A DNA stretch of 64,000 nucleotides from Epiperipatus broadwayi (GCA_028023455.1 JAQFVV010006197.1:17357254-17421253); one strand, 5' to 3'. Numbered from the stretch's first letter, positions 36,310 through 48,900 are shown. The notes: generated by a model not told the origin, from the sequence alone. A program made the numbers and translations.

Positions 36310-36620
36310 TAGCTTAGTTAGATGGATATGAAATTGATAAGTCTGCCAGAGTACATTTTGTTGCTATTCTCAGATAAAGTGCTGATTATACATAGCATCA
36401 ATTCATGCTTCCAGGACATCCTTAAATCCAGTTTTTTTCAATGTATCCTTCAAATGTTGAACTGCTTTCTCTGTTATTCCCTTATTCTCAGAATGATAAA
36501 GTGGAGTAAGAATATGATTTACTCCTTTATCTTTTAAATAATACTCAAATTTGTATCAAGTAAAACTAATTCTATTATTTGTTATAATCATCTCTAGGTT
36601 GTGTATATAGAAAAATTTCT
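36310..36620 (-). pseudogene. integrase core relic of element 2
   Basis: Minus-strand reading has MIITNNRISFT (family: LVTDNG..FTS), then YYLKDKGVNHILTPLYHSEN and KGITEKAVQHLKDTLKK (family: GI.H..T.PYHP..NG..ER.V...K..L). The catalytic Asp of TDNG is Asn. The frame is interrupted after the first motif and again downstream. Confidence 0.82.
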
Positions 36621-36941
36621 TTTAACACTTTTACGTATATTCACCACTTATATTTTTTACATTCTGTCCAATGAAAGAAATCAGCCAACTAATACTTGTA
36701 TTAATATTATATATTTACACATTGGTCAAATGGAAATGTTTCCAAAGGATCATGGACCTCATCCAAATTTCCAATTTTTAGATCAATTTGTTAACAACTC
36801 ACACATTTTCTTACCAACTGCTTTATTTCATCAATCAGATTTGGCATCAAACGAAATGAATAATAAAGCCAGAGATTTCATACATGCAATTATAGGATGA
36901 CACTGATGAAGTAAACCAAGAACATGCTCATGGATGAGTAT
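36621..36941 (-). other. integrase N-terminal part of element 2, degenerate
   Basis: By position it should hold the zinc-binding domain and first catalytic Asp, but nothing is legible on the minus strand. The 99-codon plus frame at 36601-36900 is antisense to pol. Confidence 0.4.
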
Positions 36942-37211
36942 TCAATCCATTATTAACACACAGCTGTTACAAGATGACAAACTATAGCATAAGTTCCAAA
37001 TGGGCTTTACCACTTCCATGCGATGACTTTTAGTCCAGTTATATTTTAACCACTTCAATAACTGGATATAATATTTATCCTGTTTAGTCCACTCAGTGAT
37101 TATAGAACTATTAAGTGACATAGAATTCATCATTCTTATATAATTGATTTCTCTAACACCATGTTTTGCTTTAATGTTAGGGAAGACATGATAAAGCATC
37201 AGCATGTCCAA
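36942..37211 (-). pseudogene. RNase H-integrase linker of element 2
   Basis: An open frame of 89 codons. The stretch IITEWTKQDKYYIQLLKWLK resembles the Ty3-type linker (family: I...T..D..L..V..Y...GW), and VVKPIWNLCYSLSSCNSCVL fits the following Y...R.ELS...G.L block. Confidence 0.7.
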
Positions 37212-37259
37212 TTTGTCTTCTCAGCTTATAGAATAATTAGTAACCATAATGCATCAAAA

Positions 37260-37560
37260 TATTGATCCAGCTTAATGTGCATTGACTTATGTGGTCTGGA
37301 AATTTTTTTCCCAGTGCCAAACATTCCTATTAGCAAACAATTTTGCCCATAGACATACTGATAAAATTTCTTTATGGCAAAAATAACTGTTAATACCTTC
37401 TTGTCATTCTGGATGTAATTTTTTTAACTGCTGACAATACTCTTAAGGTATGGGTTATTGGATGTTTACCTCTATAATATGGATGGGAATTGACAGCTCC
37501 AACAGTATATTCTGGCACATCTGTAGTAATTATAAATTTTAGATCACTGTATAAAATGTG
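37260..37560 (-). pseudogene. RNase H relic of element 2
   Basis: TTDVPEYTVGAVNSH (family: TDAS..GVGAVL.H) near 37490-37530 and VLTVIFAIKKFYQYVYGQNC near 37340-37400 (family: ALAI.F..KKF..YL.GR.F) in different frames. The first catalytic Asp is present; the D of TDHK is not seen. Confidence 0.8.
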
Positions 37561-38270
37561 TATCTGATGTTAAGAGATCTTTGGCTTTTTGAAAAGCCAA
37601 ATGCTATTTATTAATCCATTTTCAGTGTTGTTGTTTTTTAAAAGTTGATACAATGGTGATAACAGATATGGCTTTCCTTTTAAGAAGTCTCATGAAAGTT
37701 TAACAGTTCTAGAAAAGTGTGTAACTCTTTTTATATTCCTTTCATTTCACAGCATTTTTTATAATCTTAACTTTGTCTGGATTAGTATATCTACCATTTT
37801 CATTTATGTTAGAACCAAGAAACTATCTCTCTTGTAGACCAGATGCACTTTGATATTTATCTTATTTCTTACCTTTTCCAATTGTGAGCAAACTGTATCT
37901 ACATATTTTTCTAATTTTAACTCTCATTTAGCAATGACCAGAATATCTTCTAAATAAGGAATAAGACCACTCTTAGATTAAAAAAGAGGATTCATTTTCA
38001 CCTGAAAGATCTTTGGTGCTATCAAAATTTCTATATGGCAATTTATTATATTTATACAATTCCCTATATATAGCCAATGTTAATACTTCTGCTGCTTTTT
38101 AGTAAAATATGACTATTCACAAATTTATTTAATATAATTTGATAATCTCCACACAATCTCAGATTTCTGATTTCATTATAACAATTACAAGTGCAGCCCA
38201 AAATGAATCTTCCATTGGTGTTAAATTTTCTTTTTGAACCATCTCATTGAATGTTTATTTAATTTTCTTT
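37561..38270 (-). pseudogene. reverse transcriptase relic of element 2
   Basis: Two clear blocks on the minus strand: LRLCGDYQIILNK near 38120-38160 (family: IR.CGDY...N), and GLIPYLEDILVIAK near 37930-37970, where the catalytic YxDDIL is YLEDIL. The polymerase middle (F..LDL..AY and PFGL) is not legible, and the frame is broken between the two blocks. Confidence 0.78.
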
Positions 38271-39471
38271 TTCAGAGCAAATGGAAGCTTGTATCCACTA
38301 TCAACTCACTGTTGACCGGTTGTGCCCATAACTCTGCTGATCCAGACTTAAACAGTTCAACATATCTCTTGCACATTTAGAGTTTCCAATTAAATTCTCC
38401 TTATCACATTTACATGGATTCCTAAAGGCTAAAATCAATTTCTTCCCTGTAATGGACTGAAATATTTATTAACTATATTGAAATTTTACATTCAAAGTTA
38501 GCTTTATGGGTACTTTCCCACATAATTTTATTTTCATTAATGTCTGTAGCAATAATATCTGTATCCAACAGTGTTGATGTTTTACTATACCTATCATTGA
38601 TTTTTAATAAATCGTTATAAGAAATCAATGATTGGCTTGTCTCACTATCCATCTCCAGTTATATTTAATCCACAAATATCCACATATGAGATTCATTTTA
38701 CATTGATAATTTAGTCCAATATTTGCTTACTTTTAACAGTACACTCTTTACAATGTACTAATGCTAAATGTCCTTTTTCATATAATTTCTACATGTTTTA
38801 TTTTTGTGCTTGCAGTTTTTTCACAAATGACCAGGTTTATTGCAACAATAACATTTTTTTAAAATATTTTTCTTCATTGTAAGAGATTTTTTATAAATTC
38901 TGAAGCATTATTCAGCATGGTTTTCTGCATCATACATTTATCCATAGCACATTTATAGTTGATGTCAATTCACTCAACAATATTTTTTTAAAATTAGAAT
39001 CCAACATGTCATAGATAAATTGGTCTGGCATATGTCATTAATTTCCAGGCTGATTTCTTAATGATAAATCATAATTCACATATTTATCATACTACCCATT
39101 TTGATATCTTTGGAGTGAAATAACCATTCAATTTCTCAAATCACTTCTTGATATGAAAGTTCCTCTGGTCTTTTGTGATCCACAATCTATTTTCCAGTTA
39201 CCCCATCCTGTTTTGCAAACCACAAAAGCATAGACTTCTTCAAATACACTTTGCCTATCTTGTTTCTGAGCATGTAACATTCCACATAATTTTTCCACAC
39301 AGCGGTATTATTCATGTGGATTCATGGTGATGCCATTATCCTATACTGGCTATAACAACTATCAGAATACATTATTTTATTGTTTATTCATTAATCATTT
39401 AATGACTATAGACTTGTGCCATTCAACTATTTGTATATAGGGCCTTCATAAATTGTCAATTACAGCCATTC
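38271..39471 (-). pseudogene. gag and protease region of element 2, degenerate
   Basis: Near 38820-38870 the minus strand reads CYCCNKPGHL, stop, KNC: a CCHC zinc knuckle (C-x2-C-x4-H-x4-C) with a stop inside. Protease between 38270 and 38800 and capsid between 38900 and 39470 are expected but I see no motif. Confidence 0.6.
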
Positions 39472-40123
39472 TGCTACATCCTGAAGGTACTTAAAATACC
39501 AGTTGGGAAGTTTAAATGTTAATAATACAATATCATAAGTTTAATAACAAAATATTTATTTAATACTAATCTAATAATAAAGTACAAAAATACAGAAATT
39601 AAAAGTCCATTCTGATGAAATAAGTCTCTAAGGTTTATCCTCTAGTGGTGTTTAGCATTTCATGCACCAAGGATAAGATTAAATGCATATTTTACAGTCA
39701 TTTTAAACATAGATGTGCTTGATTAGTTAGCTATATAAGTGTAGTTTTTAGAAGCAATATTCTTCTGGAAATTTGAATCTGTCATTATCCAACAATACAT
39801 ACATTTCTCCAAACACATCAATTGACTCCGTACCCACACCATTCAATCATAACATTGTTTTTAGTACAGCTATTAACTTCATATTGCTACCAATAGCCCA
39901 TTACGCACAGCACTAGACCGTGGGAATGATTATGGTTCTAATTTTTATGTAAATGATTCATTTATATACGATTTTGTTCATTTTGATTTTAAAATTTTGA
40001 CTGATCGCATATGTAGATTTTTCTAGAGTAATTAAATTGAAATGATTAAATATTGAAATAATCTTTAGTATATACAAATATTAATAAATGATCTTTATTT
40101 ACAATATATAGCTTATACACACA
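39472..40123 (-). repeat. 5' LTR of element 2
   Basis: Counterpart of 35148-35860. Just inside it on the minus strand is gaatggctgtaattgac; a TGG four bases in could be a shifted primer-binding site, but it was not matched to a tRNA. Confidence 0.88.
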
Positions 40124-40297
40124 AATCTAGATGCAGTGCTCTCAGATCCAAGGCTCCTCACTGATGAATGCCACAAGCCAGAAACTAGTCTGGGGATATT
40201 GGATGAGTAGGCACTAGATAGGGATTTTATGCACAAGCCTTCTGGCATCCATTGATTGCTCGTTAGCACAAGATAGCACTGCTATATGGAGAGATAT
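40124..40297 (+). repeat. FB foldback-repeat copy d
   Basis: Begins aatctagatgcagtgctctc directly after the LTR of element 2. It contains the full core (ctgatga at 40161, gaaactagtctgggg at 40181) and continues through gcacaagccttctggcatcc to tatatggagaga, one terminal arm. Confidence 0.85.
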
Positions 40298-40423
40298 TCT
40301 TGGAATCTAGGTAATAAATAGCAATGTATATTAAATTTATACCTACAGCTATCACATTAATATTTCCATACTAATTTCTAACCTTTGTTAATGAGGGAAT
40401 TGCATTAAAAAAAGTGCTAACTT

Positions 40424-40510
40424 ATTAGATCCAGATCCAAGCTCCTCACTGACAAAGAACGTGAGCCAGCAGAAACTAGTCTGGGAAAATGGATTGAATA
40501 GCATAGGTTT
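40424..40510 (+). repeat. FB foldback-repeat copy e, partial
   Basis: Short diverged core: agatccagatccaagctcct, cactgacaaag and cagaaactagtctggg. It lies 120 bp after copy d. Confidence 0.7.
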
Positions 40511-41463
40511 AATGAGCATCTATTAATTATCTAAGCTTATAATATCAGCATTGGAGTAGATAAATAGAACTTGCTACTAGGCTTTTAAGGTGTGCGATCT
40601 GTTTGGAAACAATAAGTCTCTTTTCTAATAATCAATTAAGATTAGTAAAAAAAAAAAAAAAAACAGATCTTTTAATTAATCTATTGCAATAGCCATCCAT
40701 AGAAAATTTTGTTTTTTCATTCACAAATTTATTTTCTAAAAATAAAAACCTATTTATAGACCAATATTGATTAGCTAAATGGGTTTGTGAAAGACGTGTT
40801 ATCTTAAAGTAAAATACTAAGCTTTATTGGTTGCCGAAAAAAAAAAAATTTGACAGGCTAAAAATGAAATTACACACTAAACATTAAATTGCAGATTCTT
40901 ATATATATATTCTATGAGAAGAGGAAAAAAAATAATTTAATTCACGCCCACTTCAGTTTATCAGTGTTTTCTGCAAATAAATTATTGTTAGCAATAGCGA
41001 AAATAAAAGTACCTGTTTAAAAAAAAAAAAGGAAATTCCATTAAATAGAAAAAGTCTATGATCACAAGTTGATTCAGTAATTTTTTAAAAAGTGATTCAC
41101 TAAGTCATAAAGCATATGAATGATCATCCTAATGAATCAACAAGTATTTATTTTTAAATATTAACTATTATTACTTAAATAAAGAACATTAATGAAACTG
41201 GGGAAAAAAAAGACGTTTCATTTAGATTAATAAATTAAAAAACCGTCCGGTATAGATTGTCTTTTTTAAAAAAATACCTTTTAACAATTTTTTTTTAAAT
41301 GGCCGCCTTACAAAGTGATTCCAGGCGGGGTAAGTATTAATGCTGTAGATTAAACTTTGCCAAATGTAGTGTGAAGGTATTTCCAGTAAAGTAATAAGGT
41401 ATCTGACATTATAATAATTTACTACTATATAGTAAAATGACAATCAAAAACTGATATTAACCA
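40511..41463. other. AT-rich spacer, no gene seen
   Basis: Several A-runs (near 40650, 40837, 41019) and short frames. CpG begins to rise at about 41.2 kb. Confidence 0.5.
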
Positions 41464-41516
41464 AAATTGATTACTTTTATTATAGTATAACTTAATTAAG
41501 TATAACTTAATTAAGT
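41464..41516. repeat. tandem palindromic AT repeat
   Basis: The unit tataacttaattaag is present twice in a row and followed by ttata, making overlapping perfect palindromes centred on ttaattaa. Confidence 0.8.
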
Positions 41517-41520
41517 TATA

Positions 41521-41592
41521 TTGGCTCATTTTTAGAGTATTTAACCGGTACCGCGGGAGATTCGGGTTCACCTTAAACTTAAAAAAAAAGTT
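41521..41592 (+). mobile_element. possible tRNA-derived SINE fragment
   Basis: ttggctcatttttagag resembles a pol III A box, and gattcgggttcacc, about 36 bases on, resembles a B box. An A-run follows at 41581-41589. Both boxes are imperfect and no cloverleaf forms. Confidence 0.35.
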
Positions 41593-44084
41593 AAGAGAAA
41601 AATTAAATAAGTAAAATATTTATGACTAGTAATGCTCGATCTAGCCTATAAATATTGTGATTTTTAATTAAAAAAACAAAATTTTAAGAAATATAGGTAT
41701 TTATTATGAAGAACCTGCGTTACTAGAGCAAATGTTACCATGATTGATGAGATTATATACATTGTAAAAGATACGTTTAAATTAGCACGTCGCGGAGGTT
41801 CCAAAAACTGTTTTATGTTGTATTCATAATATCTATCTATTCGAAGTTGCTTAATCATATGAATTTGACATAGGGTTCTTTATAGTTTAACACGGTAGTA
41901 GAGTGCTCATTCAGATATAAAGTTCCGGAATTATTGCTGAGTAATGAGGAAAAAAAGAGTTAATTAAATGCTCAGTCTTCCATTAGAACGCTCGAATAGT
42001 GGCACGCGATCTCCCCAATTATTACCCCTACAATTATTGACACAGTAATTTCTTAACATGAGAATAATTGCGGGTAATTAATTTGGTTAACTTCGTAATA
42101 CCATAATGCCTGTTAGTATTTTATGTTTAAACATATTTTTCGAAAGCGTTGACCAACTTGTTTGTGTTTAAAAATATATTTATTGACCACAGCTTTTAAA
42201 ATTATAATTATTCGGTGCGCTTCATTATTTCAAAAAGAAAAATAATTTTACAATCGCATTATAATTATTCTTAAAATAAATTACTACAAAATTTGTAATT
42301 TATTAATTGTAATACTGTTATTCTACATATAATACTCAGAGCATTAAATCGTTGTGTATAGAAAAATATGTTCTTAATTATCTTTTCTTAATTAAAATAT
42401 GATTATACCTGTATGCTTATATACAAATACTGTACGTATAAAAATTATATACTATTAAATGTTACAGCTTTGTAAACATAGAATACCTGCAAAAAAATAT
42501 TTGCATATAGTCTCACACATATCACATACTAGAGACAGATTTGTTATATTTTGACAATTGATAATACGGTTAACTAAAAAACACACGTGTAATACAGTAT
42601 TGTATTACAGTATTGTATATGTTTTCTTTTTCCCCTTCAAAAAGTTAAAAAGGAATGCAAAATTACAATTAGAATACAATTTTTTTAATATCAGTTTTAG
42701 ATATCACTTACCTACTCTTAAACAAATACGGTCGTTTTAATTCCCCGTTAAACCAATCCGTAAAACTCGAGTATAAACATACTAAGCTAAACTCTGGTTA
42801 TATGCTAACTTGCATGCTGTTTTTTTAACTTTGCACCAAATTTTGCTTTATAAAGGGTGTCAACACTTTGCCTAATAGTAGCTCTTTATAGGGTCTGGTT
42901 TCTCCTACAAAACTTTTTCAGATCAGCATAACATACTTTTTAGGACCATTACTATTTATTTCTTATATTTTTAAAAATTGAATTAATACTACTAATTCTT
43001 TCGTTCAAATATATGGTTGTGGAAACAGGGAACAAAAAATGCTAATAATTTTTAAGATATACTTTAACATCACCAGGTTTTGAGTTAGAACAAGCTATCA
43101 CTTATTTCCAATTCCTCATATCATAGTGTGTATTTATTGATGTACATTACGAATATACATTAAGGTGTCTGTATTTTTAGGAAGCACTTAATAATAGCAA
43201 TCAAATGATGTTTTTAATATTTTTTATTAGATTAAAATTTATATTTCATTTAAGCTTATAATTTTAAATTTAATAAAATTCACATCTATCTTTATACTGG
43301 AGTATGACACATTGTTTTTTTTAAATGGTTGCCTTTTTCTATTCATACAATTGTAATATTTTCTATGTATTTCATCAGAATATTTAATTTCTTTTCACTT
43401 TTCTTAATCATTGTCTTAATGTTAATCCATCAAATAAGTTACTGTTTTCTTTACATGTATAAGGATGGCTAAAAGTTTGTTCTCATTAGTAAGGCATCAA
43501 TGGCTTCTTTCCATTAAAAACCTTAGTCAAAGTAGACTTTGGGAGAAAGAATATGTCAATGATCTTAAATGTATTTTTACCTAATCAGATCTCTTTAGTT
43601 GCTAATTTATTTTATGATTACTTTTAATGCATATTTGTTTTGTATAATTTTAATGTAATTTAAAAAATTTCAAGGAAAGTAATTTTATTTTACATAGATT
43701 TATTTTAAATTGTATTAGTTTCATAATTCTAAAATTTAAAAAAAAAATTTTTTTTAAGTATGTATTCCCCCCCCCAAATTAGTTTCTCTTTCCAGTATTC
43801 TGTTTCATTTTGCTGTTGAAACATTTGAGTATGAATTGCCTATCATGGAGCTTCTGACTAGAGACGTTATTTACCAGTGGAAAATTTTGAGAAAAATAGC
43901 TTACATTTTTTTATCTGTACCCATTTTCTTATTTATACTATTTATATGAGTGAAAATTAACATTTTTGATGTTGAATATTTTTATTAATTCTGAAATTGT
44001 TTTTAATGTTGATAGTTATATAAGTTTGAATGTTAATAATACCTGTTGTAGCACTTAACTTTAATGTAATAGTGATATTTTTTA
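41593..44084. other. spacer without recognised gene
   Basis: 41.6-42.8 kb is comparatively CpG-rich with short frames only. The string acagtattgtatt is repeated at 42594-42620. 42.8-44.08 kb is ordinary AT-rich sequence with A-, T- and C-runs near 43738-43775. Confidence 0.5.
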
Positions 44085-44430
44085 CAGAGGCAATATTCTC
44101 CATACAGTAGCATCATTCATTGCAAGCCAGAGTAATCACTGGATGCAGGAAGGTTTTTTTTTTGCATAAAATTTCTATCTAGATGCAGTGCTCTCAGATC
44201 CAAGGCTTCACACTGATAAAAGTCACAAGCTAGAAACTAGTCTAGGAATATTGGATGAGTAGGCACTAGATAGAGATTTTATGCAAAAAACTAAGTGCAC
44301 TGCTCTCAGATCCAGATATTAAATGAGTAGGCAATAGATAGGGATTTTATGCAAAAAAAAACCTTCCTGCATCTATTGATTACTCTGACTTGCACTGAGT
44401 GGCACTACTGAATGGAGAGATTTGCCTCTG
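44085..44430. mobile_element. FB foldback element copy f, complete hairpin
   Basis: Most complete FB copy. It starts cagaggcaatattctccat and ends atggagagatttgcctctg. The two arms pair over about 98 bp, through gtgccactcagtgcaag, gatgcaggaaggtttttt and tgcataaaat. The loop holds the core (gatgcagtgctctcagatcc ... gctagaaactagtctaggaa ... gtaggcactagatag) and then a second partial core (gcactgctctcagatccag). It has no coding capacity. I see no clear target duplication. Confidence 0.88.
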
Positions 44431-45585
44431 CGAAAACAACTTGTGCAAGCATAAAGAATGGTGATGATGTGATATTTGATATTTTTTAAAATATTGCATA
44501 AAAATATGAACACATACTGTTATAATACCAACCTTAGAATTTTTAAATTTATTATCATTAAAATCAAAATACTTTTCTAGATAAGTAAACTTTTGACCAA
44601 AATTTGAATAATTTATTTTTAATTGTTTTGATTGTTACAATACTTTCTTAATTCATTTGCAATCATGTGACAAAAAAATCTCATTTTGTCTCTTCTTCAA
44701 GAATGTAAAAATTTTTTATTATGTCATTATCATTTAAGATTTGGGCATTACCACAGTATAATTTCAAGAATGCTTTTTAAAAATGACCCTAACATTTAAA
44801 ATTAATCCAAGATGTACAAGAGACAAAATATCTTTAAAAAACTTTTTGTGATAAACTGGCAATTGAATCTTGAGTCATGAAACATGATTTTAAAATTTTG
44901 AATTCAATCTTTCAATTGCTGATAAAATTGACCTCAAGCAAACTGGTACATGATTTTCTTCAGAAGAATAATATCATTAATTCAAAATCTTTGATTACAA
45001 GACTTTTCCGGATTTGTGATTTATTTTATTTTATTTAAATATATCTTTTATTCTGGCATTGTAAATTGAAATTCTGCTAAGATAAATATATATATAGTTC
45101 ACTACAATCAATTTATTAATTTATAGATATTTTCTGAATACTTTTTTTGCTTTGATTTTGTCTGTAAATGTGTATATAAATTATTTTTTTTGTAAAGTTT
45201 AACTTTTTATAGAACATTAAATGTAAGTAAATAATATGTATAAATAACTTTTTATATGCACAACTTTCAATTTGAATTAATGAAATTAAATTATTTTTAG
45301 CATAGCTATTACGTAAAATATTTTTAAAACTGTTGTGCTTTGTAAAAGTATGTATATTGAAATTCAATTATAAGTTTTTGTACTCCAGAAAAAGTAAGGA
45401 AAATATATTGGAGAAATATATTTCTAGATCGCTAACTGATAAAGGTTTGATTAATGATTAAATTGGCATAGAATGTATCAATGGTAAATATTTAAGTAAT
45501 TTGTGGTAAGAAAATTGCATTTGGTAAATGTCAAAAAATATTTGCTAATTACAAATATTTCTTGTTACAATAGAAGTTGAACCTA
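44431..45585. other. AT-rich spacer, no gene seen
   Basis: Low-complexity frames only. An 83-codon minus frame at 45116-45367 is Asn/Lys/Ile-rich and unrecognised. Confidence 0.5.
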
Positions 45586-45910
45586 CTAATTAAAAATGCA
45601 AAGAGGACAACAAGACTGATAACAATCAAGAATGAACCTTGGTTTGCAGAAGGCCAAACTGGGGAGTAAACAGCAGGTGCAAAAAACTGCTCTCATTCCA
45701 GTGGATTTCCCAAGTGAACTATTGGTAGGAGATTTTAATTGATTGTAGCTGAAAAAGCATAAGTGACAGTGCAGCACTCTAGTGCAAAGCTAATATGATC
45801 TTGAGCAGCAGCTGAACAGAGCCAGTATTTGGAGACTAAGGCCAGAGGAAGTCATCCAGAAAGTAGCCAGTTGATAAGTGCATAATGGGAAGCGAACCTT
45901 AAGTGGACTG
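45586..45910 (+). other. balanced-composition segment, unassigned
   Basis: A 320-bp island of clearly higher G+C than its neighbours. The plus strand has protein-like pieces, for example KAKLGSKQQVQKTALIPVDF and DLEQQLNRASIWRLRPEEVI, separated by stops. The minus strand has a 63-codon Cys-rich frame. I recognise no family. It could be a retroposed fragment or a relic exon. Confidence 0.35.
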
Positions 45911-48900
45911 TATATATTGTGTTTGTGTGTATCAATAACTTTTTGCTATTAATTACATTTTATCATTCATTGATTTATTTGTTGTATTATTCATTGATTT
46001 ATTTGTTGGTATTCAGACTGCCTTTATGTGAATACACAGCAAAAATTAATAAAAACAATGAAATATTGATTTTTCTTTTTATCTGTATATGTAATTCAAA
46101 TTTACATATGTTTGACTGCATAACTAAGTGATTTTTTCTTTTTCATAATCCTAGAATGCACTCCTTTGATTATGGTGAACATTACTGAAAGTGCACTCAG
46201 CTTTAGGATATGAAAACAAACTACTTCATTATGCAGATGAACAAATGCATACAAACTTGAATTAAAAATAATGAAAGTAATTAAAAGATTTTAAATTATA
46301 TATATATATCTGTGCCTTTACTAAATGTAAAGTTTTTTTTCTTCTTCTGTCTTACCATGTGGGTTTTTAATAGTTCAAAATATTATAACTTATACAAATA
46401 AAATATATATTGTATTTATTTTTAAACCCTAATATATTTTATATTTAGAAACATTATTAACAAAATGAAAATTTAGTTGAAATAAAAAAAAAATTAGCTT
46501 GGAAATAAATAAAAACTTAATTTTCATTCTTATGAACATAATATAAAAAAATACTGCTGAATTATGCAAAGAACAATTTAGAGTTATTCATATCACTTTG
46601 TTATACCTTTCATATAGAAATAAAAATGAAACTTAAATTATAACTTCATTAAAATAAAATGTAACCTTGCAACACATATAGAGGATGGAGCTTAGAAGGA
46701 ATATGGGGTGTACAAGCCATTATTTGCAGTAATTGTTCACTTGCCAGTCAGAATGAAAAATAAAATAAAAACAATCTTTGAAACTTTTGTTTGGTTAATA
46801 AAAAATTTTGAGTAATGGGTAGTAGGATTAATAGTATTTAATTTTGATTTATTCAAAAAATTCTGTAGTTGTTGTTTTTTTGTTTTTGCAGAAAATGAAA
46901 CATTTTAATAACTTCTATTTTTAAGATAGCAATTTTTTTTTAATATTGCATATCTTGTTCACAATATTTCAACTTTAGATTTTTTTATTTTTATGAAAAT
47001 ATTTTTAGTTCTTTTAAACTTTATTAGGGCATTATCTGTTCAGAAAGATGTAATATTGTTTCAATTTTCATTTTCAGAAAAACATCACTTTCATTAATTA
47101 TTTTATTTTCAAGGAATAAAAGCTAAGAAGTGAAGTTTGAACTCTGTATAGTTTATCAAAATATATAATCAGTAAAATAATATTATTTTTATTTGAAATA
47201 TGAATATGTTTCTCATTTTCAGTCTTTATTAAATTATTATAATTATTTAAAAATATGTCTAAATATTTCAGAATAGGTTTAAAATAATTGCAGTAGAGCA
47301 TATCTTTGTTTTTTCACAATTGTATAGTTTAGCTATATTGGAGTCAGGATACATTTGACTCAACAAAACTCATGTTCTGTATTGAATGATAGATGTGTTA
47401 ATTGTAAACAAGGATACTAATGCAATGTTTCAACTATTAAAATTCCATTTTCATAGTTATTGTTTGTCTTCACAAAGAAATTGTATAGTTTTAAAAATGA
47501 AACCAATGCATTTAAATTTGAAATGTCAGTTTTTGTGTATTGATTCATGTCATTTTCTTCACCCTGACTAATAATCAAAATCATATTATTATAGAATGTG
47601 TAATTTGTTTTTTTATTTTATTCTTTTTTGAACAAACATAATTCTAGTAGAAAGGAATTTTTACTTTCCCATTCTTGATTTGAAGATAATCTGAATTTAA
47701 AATAACTTAAAAATATTAAAATTACATGGACTTTGAAATAATTATAAAAATTATAAAATTGAAATCAAAAATATTTATTTAAAATTGAAAATCAAAAATA
47801 TGCAAAATTTATTTGAAAAAACAAAACAATTATATATTTTAATGAAATTTGCTATAATTAAAAAAAGAAGAGGAAATTATTTTAAGACATTATTGAAATG
47901 AATAAAACAAATAATTAAGTAGTTAGGTGTTTGGGAGATTATATGATTCTCTATCACCATAAATATTAAGCTGAGTTTCAGTTTAAGAATTTTTATATTG
48001 AATTCATTATTTTCACTATGCTGAATTACACAACCTATTAAAATAATATATAGTGAAGACAAATTAATACATTTTACATGTAAATTAACAACAAAAAGAT
48101 TTTCTCTTGATTAGAATTATTTTTTAATTCATCAATTGTGTTTTAATAAGAGTTACTTTAAATTATGTAACAGTTTTTTTCTATCATATTAGAATAAAAA
48201 ATTATGAAGATGTGGGATCAGGATAATCCTGGTCATATTATTAAAGGTGTCTGCCACATATATGTTAAACACACATGGATGAATCCAGAAAATATAAATT
48301 TTATTTGTATAATCAAGGTAATATTTATAAAGTAATAATTTTTAAATACTTATACTATAAGAATTATTTACAAGTCAGACATTCTAGAAACATTCGATTG
48401 TATAAGTATGAGAAGATATTATTTTTAAGTTTATTACAAATCATACAGGAAATCTAATTTGTAAATAATACATGCTTTTGAAGATTATTAACTTCATAAA
48501 TACTATTACTCATTTTAGATTAGTTTGAAAACGATTACATAAATTATAATGTAGTGTATTATATATATATATAACAATTATTTATCTACATTCTTACAAG
48601 AATCATTTAAACAATCATACCAAACATAAATATATATTATTATAAATACTATGCAAATAATATACACATTACTTAAAAATATGACTAAAAATGTTGCCAG
48701 ATAATTCATAATTTCAGAACGTCATTATTGTTATAAAGATTACAGGTGCAACCATGTTATACAGGTTTTTATATGGATTAATTTTAAGGATTACAATATT
48801 CAGGTTTCAAGATATATATTTTTACAAATGCTGCTACTAGTTTTGATACAAAGATGGATATCAAGTTTTCATTAAAGTCTTAAAAAAACAGTTCAATACA

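Larger units (their letters stand above)
35148..40123 (-). mobile_element. LTR retrotransposon, Ty3/gypsy type, element 2
   Basis: A 5.0-kb element bounded by LTRs 35148-35860 and 39472-40123, with TG at the plus-strand left ends and CA at the right ends. Internal order on the minus strand is gag knuckle, RT, RNase H, integrase. A purine-rich tract adjoins the 3' LTR. Unlike element 1, no target duplication is found: the bases before 35148 (attggtac) and after 40123 (aatct) do not match, and the right end directly abuts an FB repeat. Frames are heavily broken. It is a different family from element 1, with no sequence similarity between their LTRs. Confidence 0.88.

Noticed and set aside
36101-36900. 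Three plus-strand frames of 71-99 codons
   Set aside because: All lie antisense to the integrase region of element 2; their composition is what the complement of that gene would give.
39610-39640. Hammerhead-like ctgatga in the LTR of element 2
   Set aside because: No gaaa at suitable distance with a stem between, and the partner LTR reads ctgataa at that place.
45116-45367. 83-codon minus frame as a small gene
   Set aside because: Almost entirely Asn, Lys, Ile, Phe and His, as expected from AT-rich random sequence.
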